From positions 1-64,000 of the forward strand of contig JAVJSD010000134.1 of the NCBI GenBank assembly GCA_040219575.1: DNA of 64,000 bases, written 5' to 3'. How positions within the stretch are numbered: position 1 is the stretch's first letter; each line of letters starts with the position of its first letter. The notes below the pieces were generated by a model. The model saw only the letters and a program-made list of their open reading frames with translations. It ran no database searches and was not told where the DNA came from. Positions 30,726-38,330 of the stretch are shown here, in pieces. Source of the stretch: JAVJSD01 sp040219575. Lineage in GTDB: Bacteria; Planctomycetota; Planctomycetia; Pirellulales; Pirellulaceae. The translations under genes were made by a program, and so were the position numbers.

Positions 30726-31082
30726 CTTGTTAAGCGTACTTGGAACTTCGCTGATTCGCTTGCCGCTAACTCGCGGCGGCTAGTTGCGGCGGGCATTCTC
30801 CGCCCGCCAGATAGAGACAAAACTGATGTTGGTGATTTCGCGCTCCCAGTGCGCGCTCCCATCAGCTGGCGAAGTTTCCCGTACGCGAAGGTGCATGTCG
30901 GTGCGAACCGACCTAACTTCGATACACAGGAGACTTGGGGGGCGGCGACCGATGGGAGCGACTGTCGTCGGCTTGGTTCGAGGCTCGGAGGTCCCCCCCA
31001 TATTTTGACGTTGCTTTCGCGCAGGGATCGTGCGAAACAATTACCGGCGGCGGAAGGGACGCCTTCCGTCGCCACTTTTTTT
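30726..31082 (+). ncRNA. candidate structured non-coding RNA or folK leader
   Basis: The transcript of about 355 nt has its own promoter and ends in an intrinsic terminator. A long-range helix joins 30734-30751 to 30869-30886: 16 of 18 positions pair, interrupted only by a TT/CC mismatch. Inside it are CTGATG (30822-30827) with CATCAG (30860-30865), a GCGGGC/GCCCGC hairpin near 30788-30807 and a GCCGC/GCGGC hairpin near 30762-30790. After it, GTCGGT-GCGA-ACCGAC (30897-30912, GNRA loop) is closed by CGAAG/CTTCG (30886-30890 with 30917-30921). Then a G6/C6 helix (30937-30942 with 30994-30999) and a TTTCG/CGAAA hairpin (31011-31040) precede the terminator. No tmRNA, RNase P, 6S or SRP signatures were found. 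It lies 25 bases upstream of folK on the same strand. Confidence 0.6.
31046..31082 (+). terminator. strong intrinsic terminator upstream of folK
   Basis: GGCGGCGGAAGG at 31046-31057 pairs with CCTTCCGTCGCC at 31062-31073 over 12 base pairs (one G-T) with a GACG loop, and is followed by ACTTTTTTT ending at 31082. The T-tract is on the plus strand only. Since no plus-strand gene lies upstream in this gap, it either ends the structured RNA or acts as an attenuator 25 bases before the folK start codon. Confidence 0.9.
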
Positions 31083-31107
31083 GCGCCGCGTAACTGATGC
31101 ACGTTGC

Positions 31108-32085
31108 ATGACGACCTGTCTCGTCGCATTGGGTGCGAATCTCGGCCAGCGACGCGCCGCCCTCTCGCGCGCCGTCGATTTGTTGCGCCAGGCGCCGCAC
31201 ATTCACGACCTGCGCGTCAGTCGCTGGCTCGAAACGCCGCCCGTCGCAACCCCCGACTCGCAGGATCCGTTTCTGAACGGGGCGTTGCGGTTGGAAACCA
31301 CGAGACCGCCCGAGGACCTCCTCGATTTGCTGCTGCAGATTGAAGACGACTTGGGCCGCCGCCGTGATGTTCGCTGGGGAGCACGGGCCATCGACCTCGA
31401 TCTCCTGCTGTATGGCGAACAGATCGTCCAGTCGCCGCGGCTGCAAGTTCCTCATCCCTGGATGGCCGTGCGGCGATTCGTGCTGGCGCCCGCCGTCGAG
31501 GTGGCGGCGGAGATGATTCATCCGCAAATCGGCTGGAGCGTGTCGCGATTGCTCGAACATCTGAACTCCGCCGCGGAGTATGTCGCGCTGACCGGCGTCG
31601 CGGCGGCGGTGGTCGAACGAATCGCCGGCGCGGTCGCGGCTCGATGTGGATGGAATCTGTTGCGCGATCCGGTCGGGGAGGCGACGAGCGCCTCGGCTCC
31701 CGTGTACGAACAGGCTCCCGTGTACGAAAGGGAGGCGTCGCTGCTTTCGCGGCGAGCCGGCGCGATCGCGGAGGCCGGCGTCTCGCCGTCGAACCGGGTG
31801 CTCAGCGCGTTCTGGGTCGAGCAGTCCCTCGCTTGCGGCCTGCTCACGCAATCGCAGCGCGAGGCGCTGTCGCGCCAAATCCAAGCCGCGCGGCAAACCG
31901 CCGCTTCGCCCAAACTGGTCGTCCTGCTCAAGCCCCGTGAGGGTGCGGCCTCCTCGTCGGCAGAAGCCATCGAACTCGAACGTTTGGCCGCGCGGCCGGG
32001 GCGCGGGCCCTTCCTGGTGCTCGACGACGAACCCGAAGAGCGGGCCGTCACCGAAGTGCTGGCGGCGCTGGAAGCGATGGATTAG
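31108..32085 (+). CDS. folK: FolK pyrophosphokinase with degenerate nucleoside-kinase-like tail
   Basis: The product is about 325 residues, twice the usual FolK length. Residues 1-165 are 6-hydroxymethyl-7,8-dihydropterin pyrophosphokinase (folate synthesis, cytoplasm): VALGANLGQRRAAL, FLNGALRLET, the core DVRWGARAIDLDLLLYG and PHPWMAVRRFVLAPAVEVAA. Residues 175-325 look like a deoxynucleoside-kinase domain: FWVEQSLACGLLTQSQREAL, ASPKLVVLLKPREG and a final GRGPFLVLDDEPEER. However, where a P-loop (G-x-x-x-x-G-K-T/S) is expected the sequence reads L-T-G-V-A-A-A-V-V-E-R, so ATP binding there is probably lost. ATG 31108 has no clear Shine-Dalgarno. The gene follows a 12-bp intrinsic terminator by 25 bases, so its expression probably depends on read-through or on a regulated leader. 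Confidence 0.88.
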   Translation: MTTCLVALGANLGQRRAALSRAVDLLRQAPHIHDLRVSRWLETPPVATPDSQDPFLNGALRLETTRPPEDLLDLLLQIEDDLGRRRDVRWGARAIDLDLLLYGEQIVQSPRLQVPHPWMAVRRFVLAPAVEVAAEMIHPQIGWSVSRLLEHLNSAAEYVALTGVAAAVVERIAGAVAARCGWNLLRDPVGEATSASAPVYEQAPVYEREASLLSRRAGAIAEAGVSPSNRVLSAFWVEQSLACGLLTQSQREALSRQIQAARQTAASPKLVVLLKPREGAASSSAEAIELERLAARPGRGPFLVLDDEPEERAVTEVLAALEAMD

Positions 32086-32145
32086 GCTGGCGGAATCGAG
32101 TTTCCCTCTTCACCTCGTCTGATCCATTTTCGGGAGCCCCCTGTC

Positions 32146-34137
32146 GTGCATCTCCGTTGCATCGCGCTGTTGGCGGGTATCGTACTGGCGTCGACGACCT
32201 TGCACGTCGGCGCCGCCGAGTTCCAACGACTGAAACATCGGCAGCCGGGATTGGAAGTTGATCTGGGCGTCGGGCTGTGGGCCTTGCCCCTGCCGATGGA
32301 TCACGACGGCGATGGCGACTACGACCTGGTGGTGATCTGCCCCGACGCGCCGTACAACGGCGCCTGGCTGTTCGAGAATCCTGGCGGCGAGAATTCCGGC
32401 GGGGACGCCAAGGCGCCTGTTTTCAAGCCGGCGGTGCGACTCGATCGCGGTATGCACAACGTCACCGTCTCGCTGATCGACGGCCAGCCGCGCGTGATGT
32501 CGCCGGGCGTCGAATACGTCGACTTTCGCAAGAATGCTTTCGGCCGTCCTCACAAGCTCGAGAGCGTGCCGGCGGTGCATCCTTCGAAGGTGCGGGCCAA
32601 TCAGTGGAAGTACGCGGATTACGACGGCGACGGGGCGCTCGACCTGATCGTCGGCGTGGGCGATTGGGCCGAGTACGGCTGGGACGACGCCTTCGACAAG
32701 CAGGGGCGATGGCAGCGCGGGCCGCTGCACGGGTATGTGTACCTGCTGCGCAACGCCGGCAGCAGCGAGAAGCCGAAGTACGAGGCGGCGCGGAAGATCG
32801 AGGCCGACGGCGCGCCCGTCGACGTGTACGGCGCGCCGTCGCCAAACCTGGCCGACTTCGACGGCGACGGCGATCTCGACCTGCTGTGCGGCGAGTTCGT
32901 CGATACGTTTAACTACTTCCAGAACATCGGCACACGCACCGAGCCGCGCTACGCCGCCGGCCGGAAGCTTGCCCACGACGGCCAACCGATCGCCATGGAC
33001 TTGGAGATGATCGTGCCGGTGGCGGTCGACTGGGATCGCGACGGCGACGTCGATCTCGTCGTCGGCCAGGAAGACGGCCGCGTGGCGCTGCTGGAGCATA
33101 CCGGAAAAGTCCGCGACGGCCTGCCGCAATTCCTGCCGCCGGTCTTCTTTCGCCAGCAGGCCGATGAAGTGAAATTCGGCGCGCTGGTGACGCCCTTCGC
33201 CATCGACTGGGACGGCGACGGCGACGAAGACCTGCTATGCGGCAACACGGCCGGTTACGTCGGCCTGATCGAAAACCTCGACGGCAAGTTTCCGCCCAAG
33301 CTGGCGGAGCCGCGCTACCTGCAAACGGACGGCAAGCCGCTGCGGATCATGGCGGGCGAGAACGGATCGATCCAGGGACCGTGCGAGGCGAAATGGGGTT
33401 ACACCACGCTCAGCGCCGCCGACTGGGACGGCGACGGACTGCCCGACGTGATCGTCAACTCCATCTGGGGCAAGATCGAGTGGTATCGCAACATCGGCAC
33501 GCGCAGCAAACCCGTATTGGAAGCGGCGCGGCCGGTGCAAGTGGACTGGGAAGCCGAACCGCAAAAGCCGGCCTGGAACTGGTGGACTCCTAAAGACGAC
33601 GCGCTGGCCACCCAGTGGCGGACCACGCCGCTGGCCGAGGACTTCAACGGCGACGGGCTGCGCGACCTGCTGCTGCTGGATCACGAGGGCTATCTCTGCC
33701 TGCTCGAGCGTCGCCGCGACGGCGACCGACTCGTGCTTTCGCCACCGCGGCGGATCTTCGCCGGCCGCGGCGCCCACGGCTTCGACAATCGCCAGCGCGT
33801 GAAAGACAAAGGCGACGGCCTGCTGCAACTGAACGTCGGCACGGCCGGCGCCAGCGGACGCCGCAAGTTCTGCCTGGCCGACTGGGACGGCGACGGCCGC
33901 AAGGATCTTCTCATCAATAGCGAGAACATCAACTTCTTAAAGAACGTCGGCGACACGCCGGAGGGAGGCTACGTGTTCGAAGATCAGGGCTCCGTCTCCG
34001 AGCAGCGCCTGGCCGGCCACACCACCAGCCCCACGGTCGTCGACTGGAACCGCGACGGCCTGCCCGACCTCATCGCCGGCGCCGAAGACGGCCGCCTGTA
34101 CTACCTGCCCAATCCCAAAACGAAGCGTGGCAAATGA
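32146..34137 (+). CDS. secreted VCBS/FG-GAP repeat protein
   Basis: The product is 663 residues. GTG at 32146 is supported by GGGAG at 32132-32136 (9-base spacing) and gives a signal peptide ending near V-G-A-A-E. The mature protein is built from about ten FG-GAP/VCBS-like repeats with Asp-rich calcium loops (D-H-D-G-D-G-D-Y-D, D-Y-D-G-D-G-A-L-D, D-W-D-R-D-G-D-V-D, D-W-D-G-D-G-L-P-D). It lacks the ASPIC/UnbV module present in the gene at 6052. Role unknown; extracellular binding or a carbohydrate-related role is inference. It stands alone, 60 bases after folK. Confidence 0.85.
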   Translation: MHLRCIALLAGIVLASTTLHVGAAEFQRLKHRQPGLEVDLGVGLWALPLPMDHDGDGDYDLVVICPDAPYNGAWLFENPGGENSGGDAKAPVFKPAVRLDRGMHNVTVSLIDGQPRVMSPGVEYVDFRKNAFGRPHKLESVPAVHPSKVRANQWKYADYDGDGALDLIVGVGDWAEYGWDDAFDKQGRWQRGPLHGYVYLLRNAGSSEKPKYEAARKIEADGAPVDVYGAPSPNLADFDGDGDLDLLCGEFVDTFNYFQNIGTRTEPRYAAGRKLAHDGQPIAMDLEMIVPVAVDWDRDGDVDLVVGQEDGRVALLEHTGKVRDGLPQFLPPVFFRQQADEVKFGALVTPFAIDWDGDGDEDLLCGNTAGYVGLIENLDGKFPPKLAEPRYLQTDGKPLRIMAGENGSIQGPCEAKWGYTTLSAADWDGDGLPDVIVNSIWGKIEWYRNIGTRSKPVLEAARPVQVDWEAEPQKPAWNWWTPKDDALATQWRTTPLAEDFNGDGLRDLLLLDHEGYLCLLERRRDGDRLVLSPPRRIFAGRGAHGFDNRQRVKDKGDGLLQLNVGTAGASGRRKFCLADWDGDGRKDLLINSENINFLKNVGDTPEGGYVFEDQGSVSEQRLAGHTTSPTVVDWNRDGLPDLIAGAEDGRLYYLPNPKTKRGK

Positions 34138-34420
34138 ATACCGATCGGCCTGCGCCAGGGCCGAAAAGTAGAACATGAGGAAACGGAGATAACGGAGAAA
34201 GAAAGAGAAAGGCGTACGGCGCGACGCCGGTGAGGTCATCGTCCCTCAATAGGAAACCGCTGATGACCGCTGATTGGACCCTGACGAAACTCCGTCCATT
34301 AGCGTCGTATCAGCGTGCATCAGCGGTTCACCTGTCCCTCTTCGGCTCAGGCTTTCTTACGTCTTCCTCCGCTCTCTCTGCTTCCTCCTGTTCAACCTCT
34401 TCTTCTTCGGCGCACCAGCG
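34138..34420. other. gap with ATCAGCGG-type repeats
   Basis: About 283 bases between convergent genes, without a gene. It holds AACGGAGATAACGGAG near 34185, an imperfect inverted pair of CCGCTGATG / CATCAGCGG elements (about 34253-34279 and 34303-34330) and a long pyrimidine-rich stretch. No clear terminator. Confidence 0.5.
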
Positions 34421-35638
34421 CTACTTGGTCACGGCCACACTCCCGCTGCGGAGCGAGAGGTTGGCCAGGTGTGCGGCGGCGGCCCCGCTGACGCCCGCCT
34501 CGGCTGGCGCGGTGGGCGTCTTTCGCGAGCGGATGCACTCGATCCAGTTGGCCAGGTGCAGCGTTTCGCCGTCGGGCTTGTCGTAGAAGTCGGCCCCCCG
34601 CGGCCCGCTCCCCAGCACCATCTCGCTGTACTCCAACTTCGATGTTCGCTCGGGATGAATCTCGTGGCGGCCGCGGTCGATGTACAGCGTCGCCTCGGTT
34701 CCCATGAACTCGATCATGGCGCCGTTGCGGGCGTTGGAGAACGTTCCCTCGAAATACGCCTGCACGTTCTTCTGCGGGTACTTCAGCAGCGTCTGCACCG
34801 TGTCCGGCGTCTCCCACAGGTCCTGGGCCATATTGAAGTCGCCGATGCTGGCGGCGAACTGCGGCTGGTCGAGGTCGAGCAGCCAGTGCGCCACATCGAT
34901 CCAGTGCACCATCAGATCGGTAAAGATGCCGCCGCCGAAATCCCAGAACCAGCGCCAGTTGCGGAAGCGGTAGGGATCGAACGACTGCGCCGGGGCGGCG
35001 CCGAGGAATCGCTTCCAGTCGACGGTCTTGGCGTCGATATCGGGCTTGCGATTGCGCGTCCGCTGCGAGTTGCGATTCCAGGTAAGGTGCACTTTGTGGA
35101 TTGTGCCGAGCTGACCCGACTGGAGGATCTCGCGGGCTTTCTGAATGTGCGGCATGCTGCGCTGCTGCGTGCCGACCTGCACGATGCGGCGGTGTTTGTT
35201 CTGCGCTTCGATGACGGCCTGCCCTTCGGAGAGGTCGTGGGTGAGCGGCTTCTCGACGTACACATCCTTGCCGGCGGCGCAGGCGTCGATCGTGAGCGGC
35301 ACGTGCCAGTGGTCGGGCGCGCCGATGATCACGGCGTCGACATCCTTCCGCGCCAGCAGCTCGTGGTAGTCCTTGGTCGCGGCGGCCTTGGCGTCGGCCA
35401 ACTCCTTGCCCAGCCGCAGGTGTTCGTCCCAGATGTCGCAGACGGCGGTCACGCGGACGCCCTCGATGTTCGGCAGCGACTGCATCAGCTTGCGGCAGCG
35501 GCCGCCCGTGCCGATGCAGCCGATGTTGATGGTCTCGTTGGCGGCGAAGCCGCGGGCGGTGGCGGTGTAACCGGCGGCCAGCACCGCACCGGCGCCGGCC
35601 TGGGCGAGAAACTGTCGCCGATTCGAAGCGGAATTCAT
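34421..35638 (-). CDS. Tat-exported Gfo/Idh/MocA oxidoreductase
   Basis: The product is about 405 residues. ATG at 35636-35638 follows GGGAG by 6 bases, and the N-terminus has N-R-R-Q-F-L-A-Q-A-G followed by a hydrophobic run, a Tat-type leader that allows export with bound cofactor. The Rossmann part starts INIGCIGTGGRC; the family E-K-P motif with its catalytic Lys is in DVYVEKPLTHDL; the C-terminal domain has GGGIFTDLMVHWIDVAHWLL. These enzymes oxidise or reduce sugars and inositols with NAD(P). Planctomycetes carry many exported members; the substrate is unknown. A similar protein is encoded at 38331-39620. Confidence 0.88.
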   Translation of the reverse strand: MNSASNRRQFLAQAGAGAVLAAGYTATARGFAANETINIGCIGTGGRCRKLMQSLPNIEGVRVTAVCDIWDEHLRLGKELADAKAAATKDYHELLARKDVDAVIIGAPDHWHVPLTIDACAAGKDVYVEKPLTHDLSEGQAVIEAQNKHRRIVQVGTQQRSMPHIQKAREILQSGQLGTIHKVHLTWNRNSQRTRNRKPDIDAKTVDWKRFLGAAPAQSFDPYRFRNWRWFWDFGGGIFTDLMVHWIDVAHWLLDLDQPQFAASIGDFNMAQDLWETPDTVQTLLKYPQKNVQAYFEGTFSNARNGAMIEFMGTEATLYIDRGRHEIHPERTSKLEYSEMVLGSGPRGADFYDKPDGETLHLANWIECIRSRKTPTAPAEAGVSGAAAAHLANLSLRSGSVAVTK

Positions 35639-35920
35639 GAGAGGCTCCCGAAGAAGATGTCGAGTGTGTTTGCGTCTGGCGGGATGAATGAAGCCTGCAA
35701 TTTCAATGTCAAGCAACGATTGAGATCAACTCGTTTAACGGCGAGGCGACGGCGGATCGTTGCAGCAACGTTTCCAGCTCGTGCAGGGTCGTGCGCGCGC
35801 CGTGGCCTTCGGCTTGCCGTTAAGCGATCCTCCTCGCTTCATCGTCGGCATGGTCGATGCAGGCCTCAAGCAAACACCAGCTTACCAAGAACGCGGGACG
35901 CTTTCCGCAGCCAGACGCGT

Positions 35921-38098
35921 TCACGATCCCTCGGCCTGGGCCTTTTGATTCTCTCGCCACGCGTCCAGATAGGCGCGGAAGCCGTCTTGCACCGACGGGG
36001 CCGCCTTTGCGAGCGCGGCCTGCGTTTCGCCCGCCAGCAGCGAGACGCCGGCGACGTCGACCAACCGCGCGGCCTGTGCGGCAACGGCCTGATCGTAGTC
36101 GCCGAGTGCAGCCAGCAGCGCCGGTAGATCGTCCTTGTACTTCTCGACCAATCGCTGCGCGTAGTGGTGAGCCGAGGACTTGCGGCCGTCGCCATCGCCG
36201 TCGATCCAGATGGCGCCGCTGCACGCCAGCACCCGCGGCGTCCACTCGGGCGAAGTGGGCTGATACGCCTTGGCGGTGGGCCAGTACAGGCCGTCGATGC
36301 CGGGCCCGCTGGCGATCACCGTCAGGAAGACGTCGTGCCGAGGCGTGGGAAGCGAAACGTCGCCCTCCCAGATCACGCCGGTCTGGCGACGTTCGTCGAG
36401 TTCGGCCTGTTGCAGATTCCACACCTTCACCGGTCGGCCGTTGGCCAGCAACTCGATCCTGTCGGCGGTGGTCCAGTGCGGCCCGAGCACGCGCACGTGG
36501 GCCTGCAGCTTGTCGTCGGTGCTTGGCGCGAGGTCGCCATGGCGGAATTTGCCGTCGATGGTCAGTTCCGCCAGCAGGCCGTAGCTGACCATCACGCGAC
36601 CGGCGAGGAAGTTGTCGACCGCTTGCTCGACGTCGATCTCCCCCGGATCGGCGTCGTCGCAGCGAATGTAGGTGCGTCCCTGCGCGACGAAATGCCGAGC
36701 CACGTCGTGCGAATCGCTGCAGCCGACCGGCGTCACGTCGCGGCCGCGATTGAGCTGCGTCATCCAGTCGCGCAAGAGTTCGGTCGCGTCGGTCTGCGTC
36801 GCGCCCGAGTTAATCACCTCCATGCCATCGGCGATCCATGTTTGCCCATCGAGCATCTCTCCCACCGCCTCGTTGTATAGCGCCGGCCCGAAGGGGCGCG
36901 TGCCGTGCAAGTCGCGGGCATGATTGAGGATGACCACCCGGGCGTCGGTCCGCTCGCGGATGCTGGCGAGCGTTTCTTGCCACTTCTCGCTGCGATGTTC
37001 GGGCGGCGCCCCACCGGCCGGCGCCGGAAAGATATTGAAGTGGCCGGTGCGGGTGGTGACTTCGTTGCCGACGACGGGCGTGAAGTACTGCCGGACATTC
37101 ATTTTTCGCGCGAACGGATCGTGGTCGATCTGCACGTTGTGATCGGTGGCGATCGGCAGTTCGACGCCTTCGGCGGCCAGCGTAATCATCCGCTCTTCGA
37201 CCGAGGCGTCGCCATGGCCGCTGTGCGTGAGCGTGTGCACGTGGGTATCGCAGGCGACATATCCCTCGGTGGGAACCTCGCGGCGAATGGCGAGCTTGAT
37301 TTCCTTCTCGTACCCGACGCTGCCAGCGTCGGCGCTCTTTTCTTCGCTCGGCTTGGACGCTGGCAGCGTCCGCCACGGGAGCGTCACCTTCTTGGCGGCG
37401 AGTGAGTATTCGAACCCGCGACCGGCGTAGATCGTGTATGTTCCGGCGGGAAGCCCGAACTTCGCCGCGCCGTCGGCGGTGAAGACGACCCCAGGCCGCA
37501 CGGCGAGACGACCGTTCGATTCGGCGCCGACGCTCTGCAGGGCGCCGCGGTCGTTGAGGATTGTCAGCCGACAGGGAATCGCTTCGCCAGAATCCGCGTC
37601 GGTGACGTGGACTTCGAGCGTCGTTTCACCTAACACGTCGGCTTGCGGATCGGGGTGCAACACGATTTCGCCGACGCGAATGTCGTCCGGAGCACTCGCC
37701 CGACGGCCGCCCTGTTCAATGAGCAGCGAGTTTTGGCCGTCGCGTACGGCGCCCGGCGGTACGTCGAAGTACACGACCATATCGTTCTCGTCGCGCACGA
37801 GTTGGCCGAGAGTGCGGTCGTTCAGCGACACGCTCCACGACTGCTTGACATCCTGCTGCCGTAGTTCGAGCGTCTGCGCCGCGGTGTTGGCCTTGCCCTC
37901 GAACACCACTTCCAGGCGGTCGCTCTCGGCCTTTTCTGGAAACTCGCTCCACTCGCGCGGGCCGTCGATCCGCAGATGATGCAATCGGCCGTCGAGCACT
38001 CGCGGTTCTTGCCCGTGAGCGATAGCGGCCGTCAGCATCAAGCAGCACAAAGCGGCCGACAGGGCGGTACGCTGGTCGATCATAACTTTCATTTGCAC
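35921..38098 (-). CDS. CehA/McbA-type PHP-domain metallohydrolase
   Basis: The product is about 725 residues. GTG at 38096-38098 is preferred because GAGGA lies 6 bases upstream; an ATG two codons later is the alternative. A signal peptide (ALSAALCCLMLTAAIAHGQE) is followed by about 240 residues of beta-rich sequence, then the PHP domain with ACDTHVHTLTHSGHGD, LPIATDHN, VVILNHARDLHG and GCSDSHDVARHF, which give the His/Asp metal ligands. CehA/McbA relatives hydrolyse carbamate or phosphoester bonds; the substrate here is unknown. A hairpin repeat pair is inserted in frame (37316-37371), translated as part of KPSEEKSADAGSVGYEK between the N-terminal region and the PHP domain. Two MocA-type genes flank it on the same strand. 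Confidence 0.8.
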   Translation of the reverse strand: MQMKVMIDQRTALSAALCCLMLTAAIAHGQEPRVLDGRLHHLRIDGPREWSEFPEKAESDRLEVVFEGKANTAAQTLELRQQDVKQSWSVSLNDRTLGQLVRDENDMVVYFDVPPGAVRDGQNSLLIEQGGRRASAPDDIRVGEIVLHPDPQADVLGETTLEVHVTDADSGEAIPCRLTILNDRGALQSVGAESNGRLAVRPGVVFTADGAAKFGLPAGTYTIYAGRGFEYSLAAKKVTLPWRTLPASKPSEEKSADAGSVGYEKEIKLAIRREVPTEGYVACDTHVHTLTHSGHGDASVEERMITLAAEGVELPIATDHNVQIDHDPFARKMNVRQYFTPVVGNEVTTRTGHFNIFPAPAGGAPPEHRSEKWQETLASIRERTDARVVILNHARDLHGTRPFGPALYNEAVGEMLDGQTWIADGMEVINSGATQTDATELLRDWMTQLNRGRDVTPVGCSDSHDVARHFVAQGRTYIRCDDADPGEIDVEQAVDNFLAGRVMVSYGLLAELTIDGKFRHGDLAPSTDDKLQAHVRVLGPHWTTADRIELLANGRPVKVWNLQQAELDERRQTGVIWEGDVSLPTPRHDVFLTVIASGPGIDGLYWPTAKAYQPTSPEWTPRVLACSGAIWIDGDGDGRKSSAHHYAQRLVEKYKDDLPALLAALGDYDQAVAAQAARLVDVAGVSLLAGETQAALAKAAPSVQDGFRAYLDAWRENQKAQAEGS
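37316..37371. repeat. REPIN-like pair inside a coding sequence (family D)
   Basis: GACGCTGCCAGCGTC at 37316-37330 and GACGCTGGCAGCGTC at 37356-37370 are exact reverse complements and each also folds on itself. Upstream context CGTACCC at 37309-37315 is one base off the CGTAGCC head of the related copy at 50341. The pair sits within the CehA-like gene with the frame kept open, in a linker between domains. Confidence 0.7.
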
Positions 38099-38129
38099 GT
38101 GTCTTCCTCAGTGGATTGTACATACACAA

Positions 38130-38231
38130 GTAGCATGGCCGCCCTCGGCCGTGTTGGCCCCGCATTACGACCCCCGATGGCGTTCACCCTTGTTTTCACA
38201 CGGGGCTGGGGGCGTCTGGGGGCCCATGCTG
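38130..38231. repeat. family A element with decayed right arm (copy A3)
   Basis: An intact left arm starts GTAGCATGGCCGCCCTCGGC at 38130 and runs to 38153. At 38194-38231 a degraded right arm is recognisable (TTCACACGGGGC through GGGGGCCCATGCTGC). It lies between the GTG start of the CehA-like gene and the end of the upstream MocA-type gene, so the element probably occupies the 5' region of that gene. Confidence 0.6.
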
Positions 38232-38330
38232 CGGGTTTCCCCTTGGCGCAACAAAACGGGTTCGCGACGCCGAGATCTTGCTGGCGCCGCCAACCCGTGG
38301 TGGAACTTTGATTGTACTCCGAACGCCAGG

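Larger units (their letters stand above)
30408..31107. other. 700-base gene-free stretch holding a structured RNA locus
   Basis: Between the leftward glycosyltransferase gene and rightward folK there is no convincing reading frame. The left part (30408-30660) is less GC-rich than its surroundings. The right part contains a promoter (30692-30719), a strongly folded region and an intrinsic terminator (31046-31082), described separately. Confidence 0.7.

Noticed and set aside
30881..30912. GAAGGTGCATGTCGG resembles a conserved tmRNA stretch
   Set aside because: The rest of tmRNA is missing: no GGATTCGACGGG-type D-arm, no tag reading frame ending in A-L-A-A, no T-arm with CCA end, and the transcript ends in a terminator rather than an acceptor stem. 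The match is probably chance.
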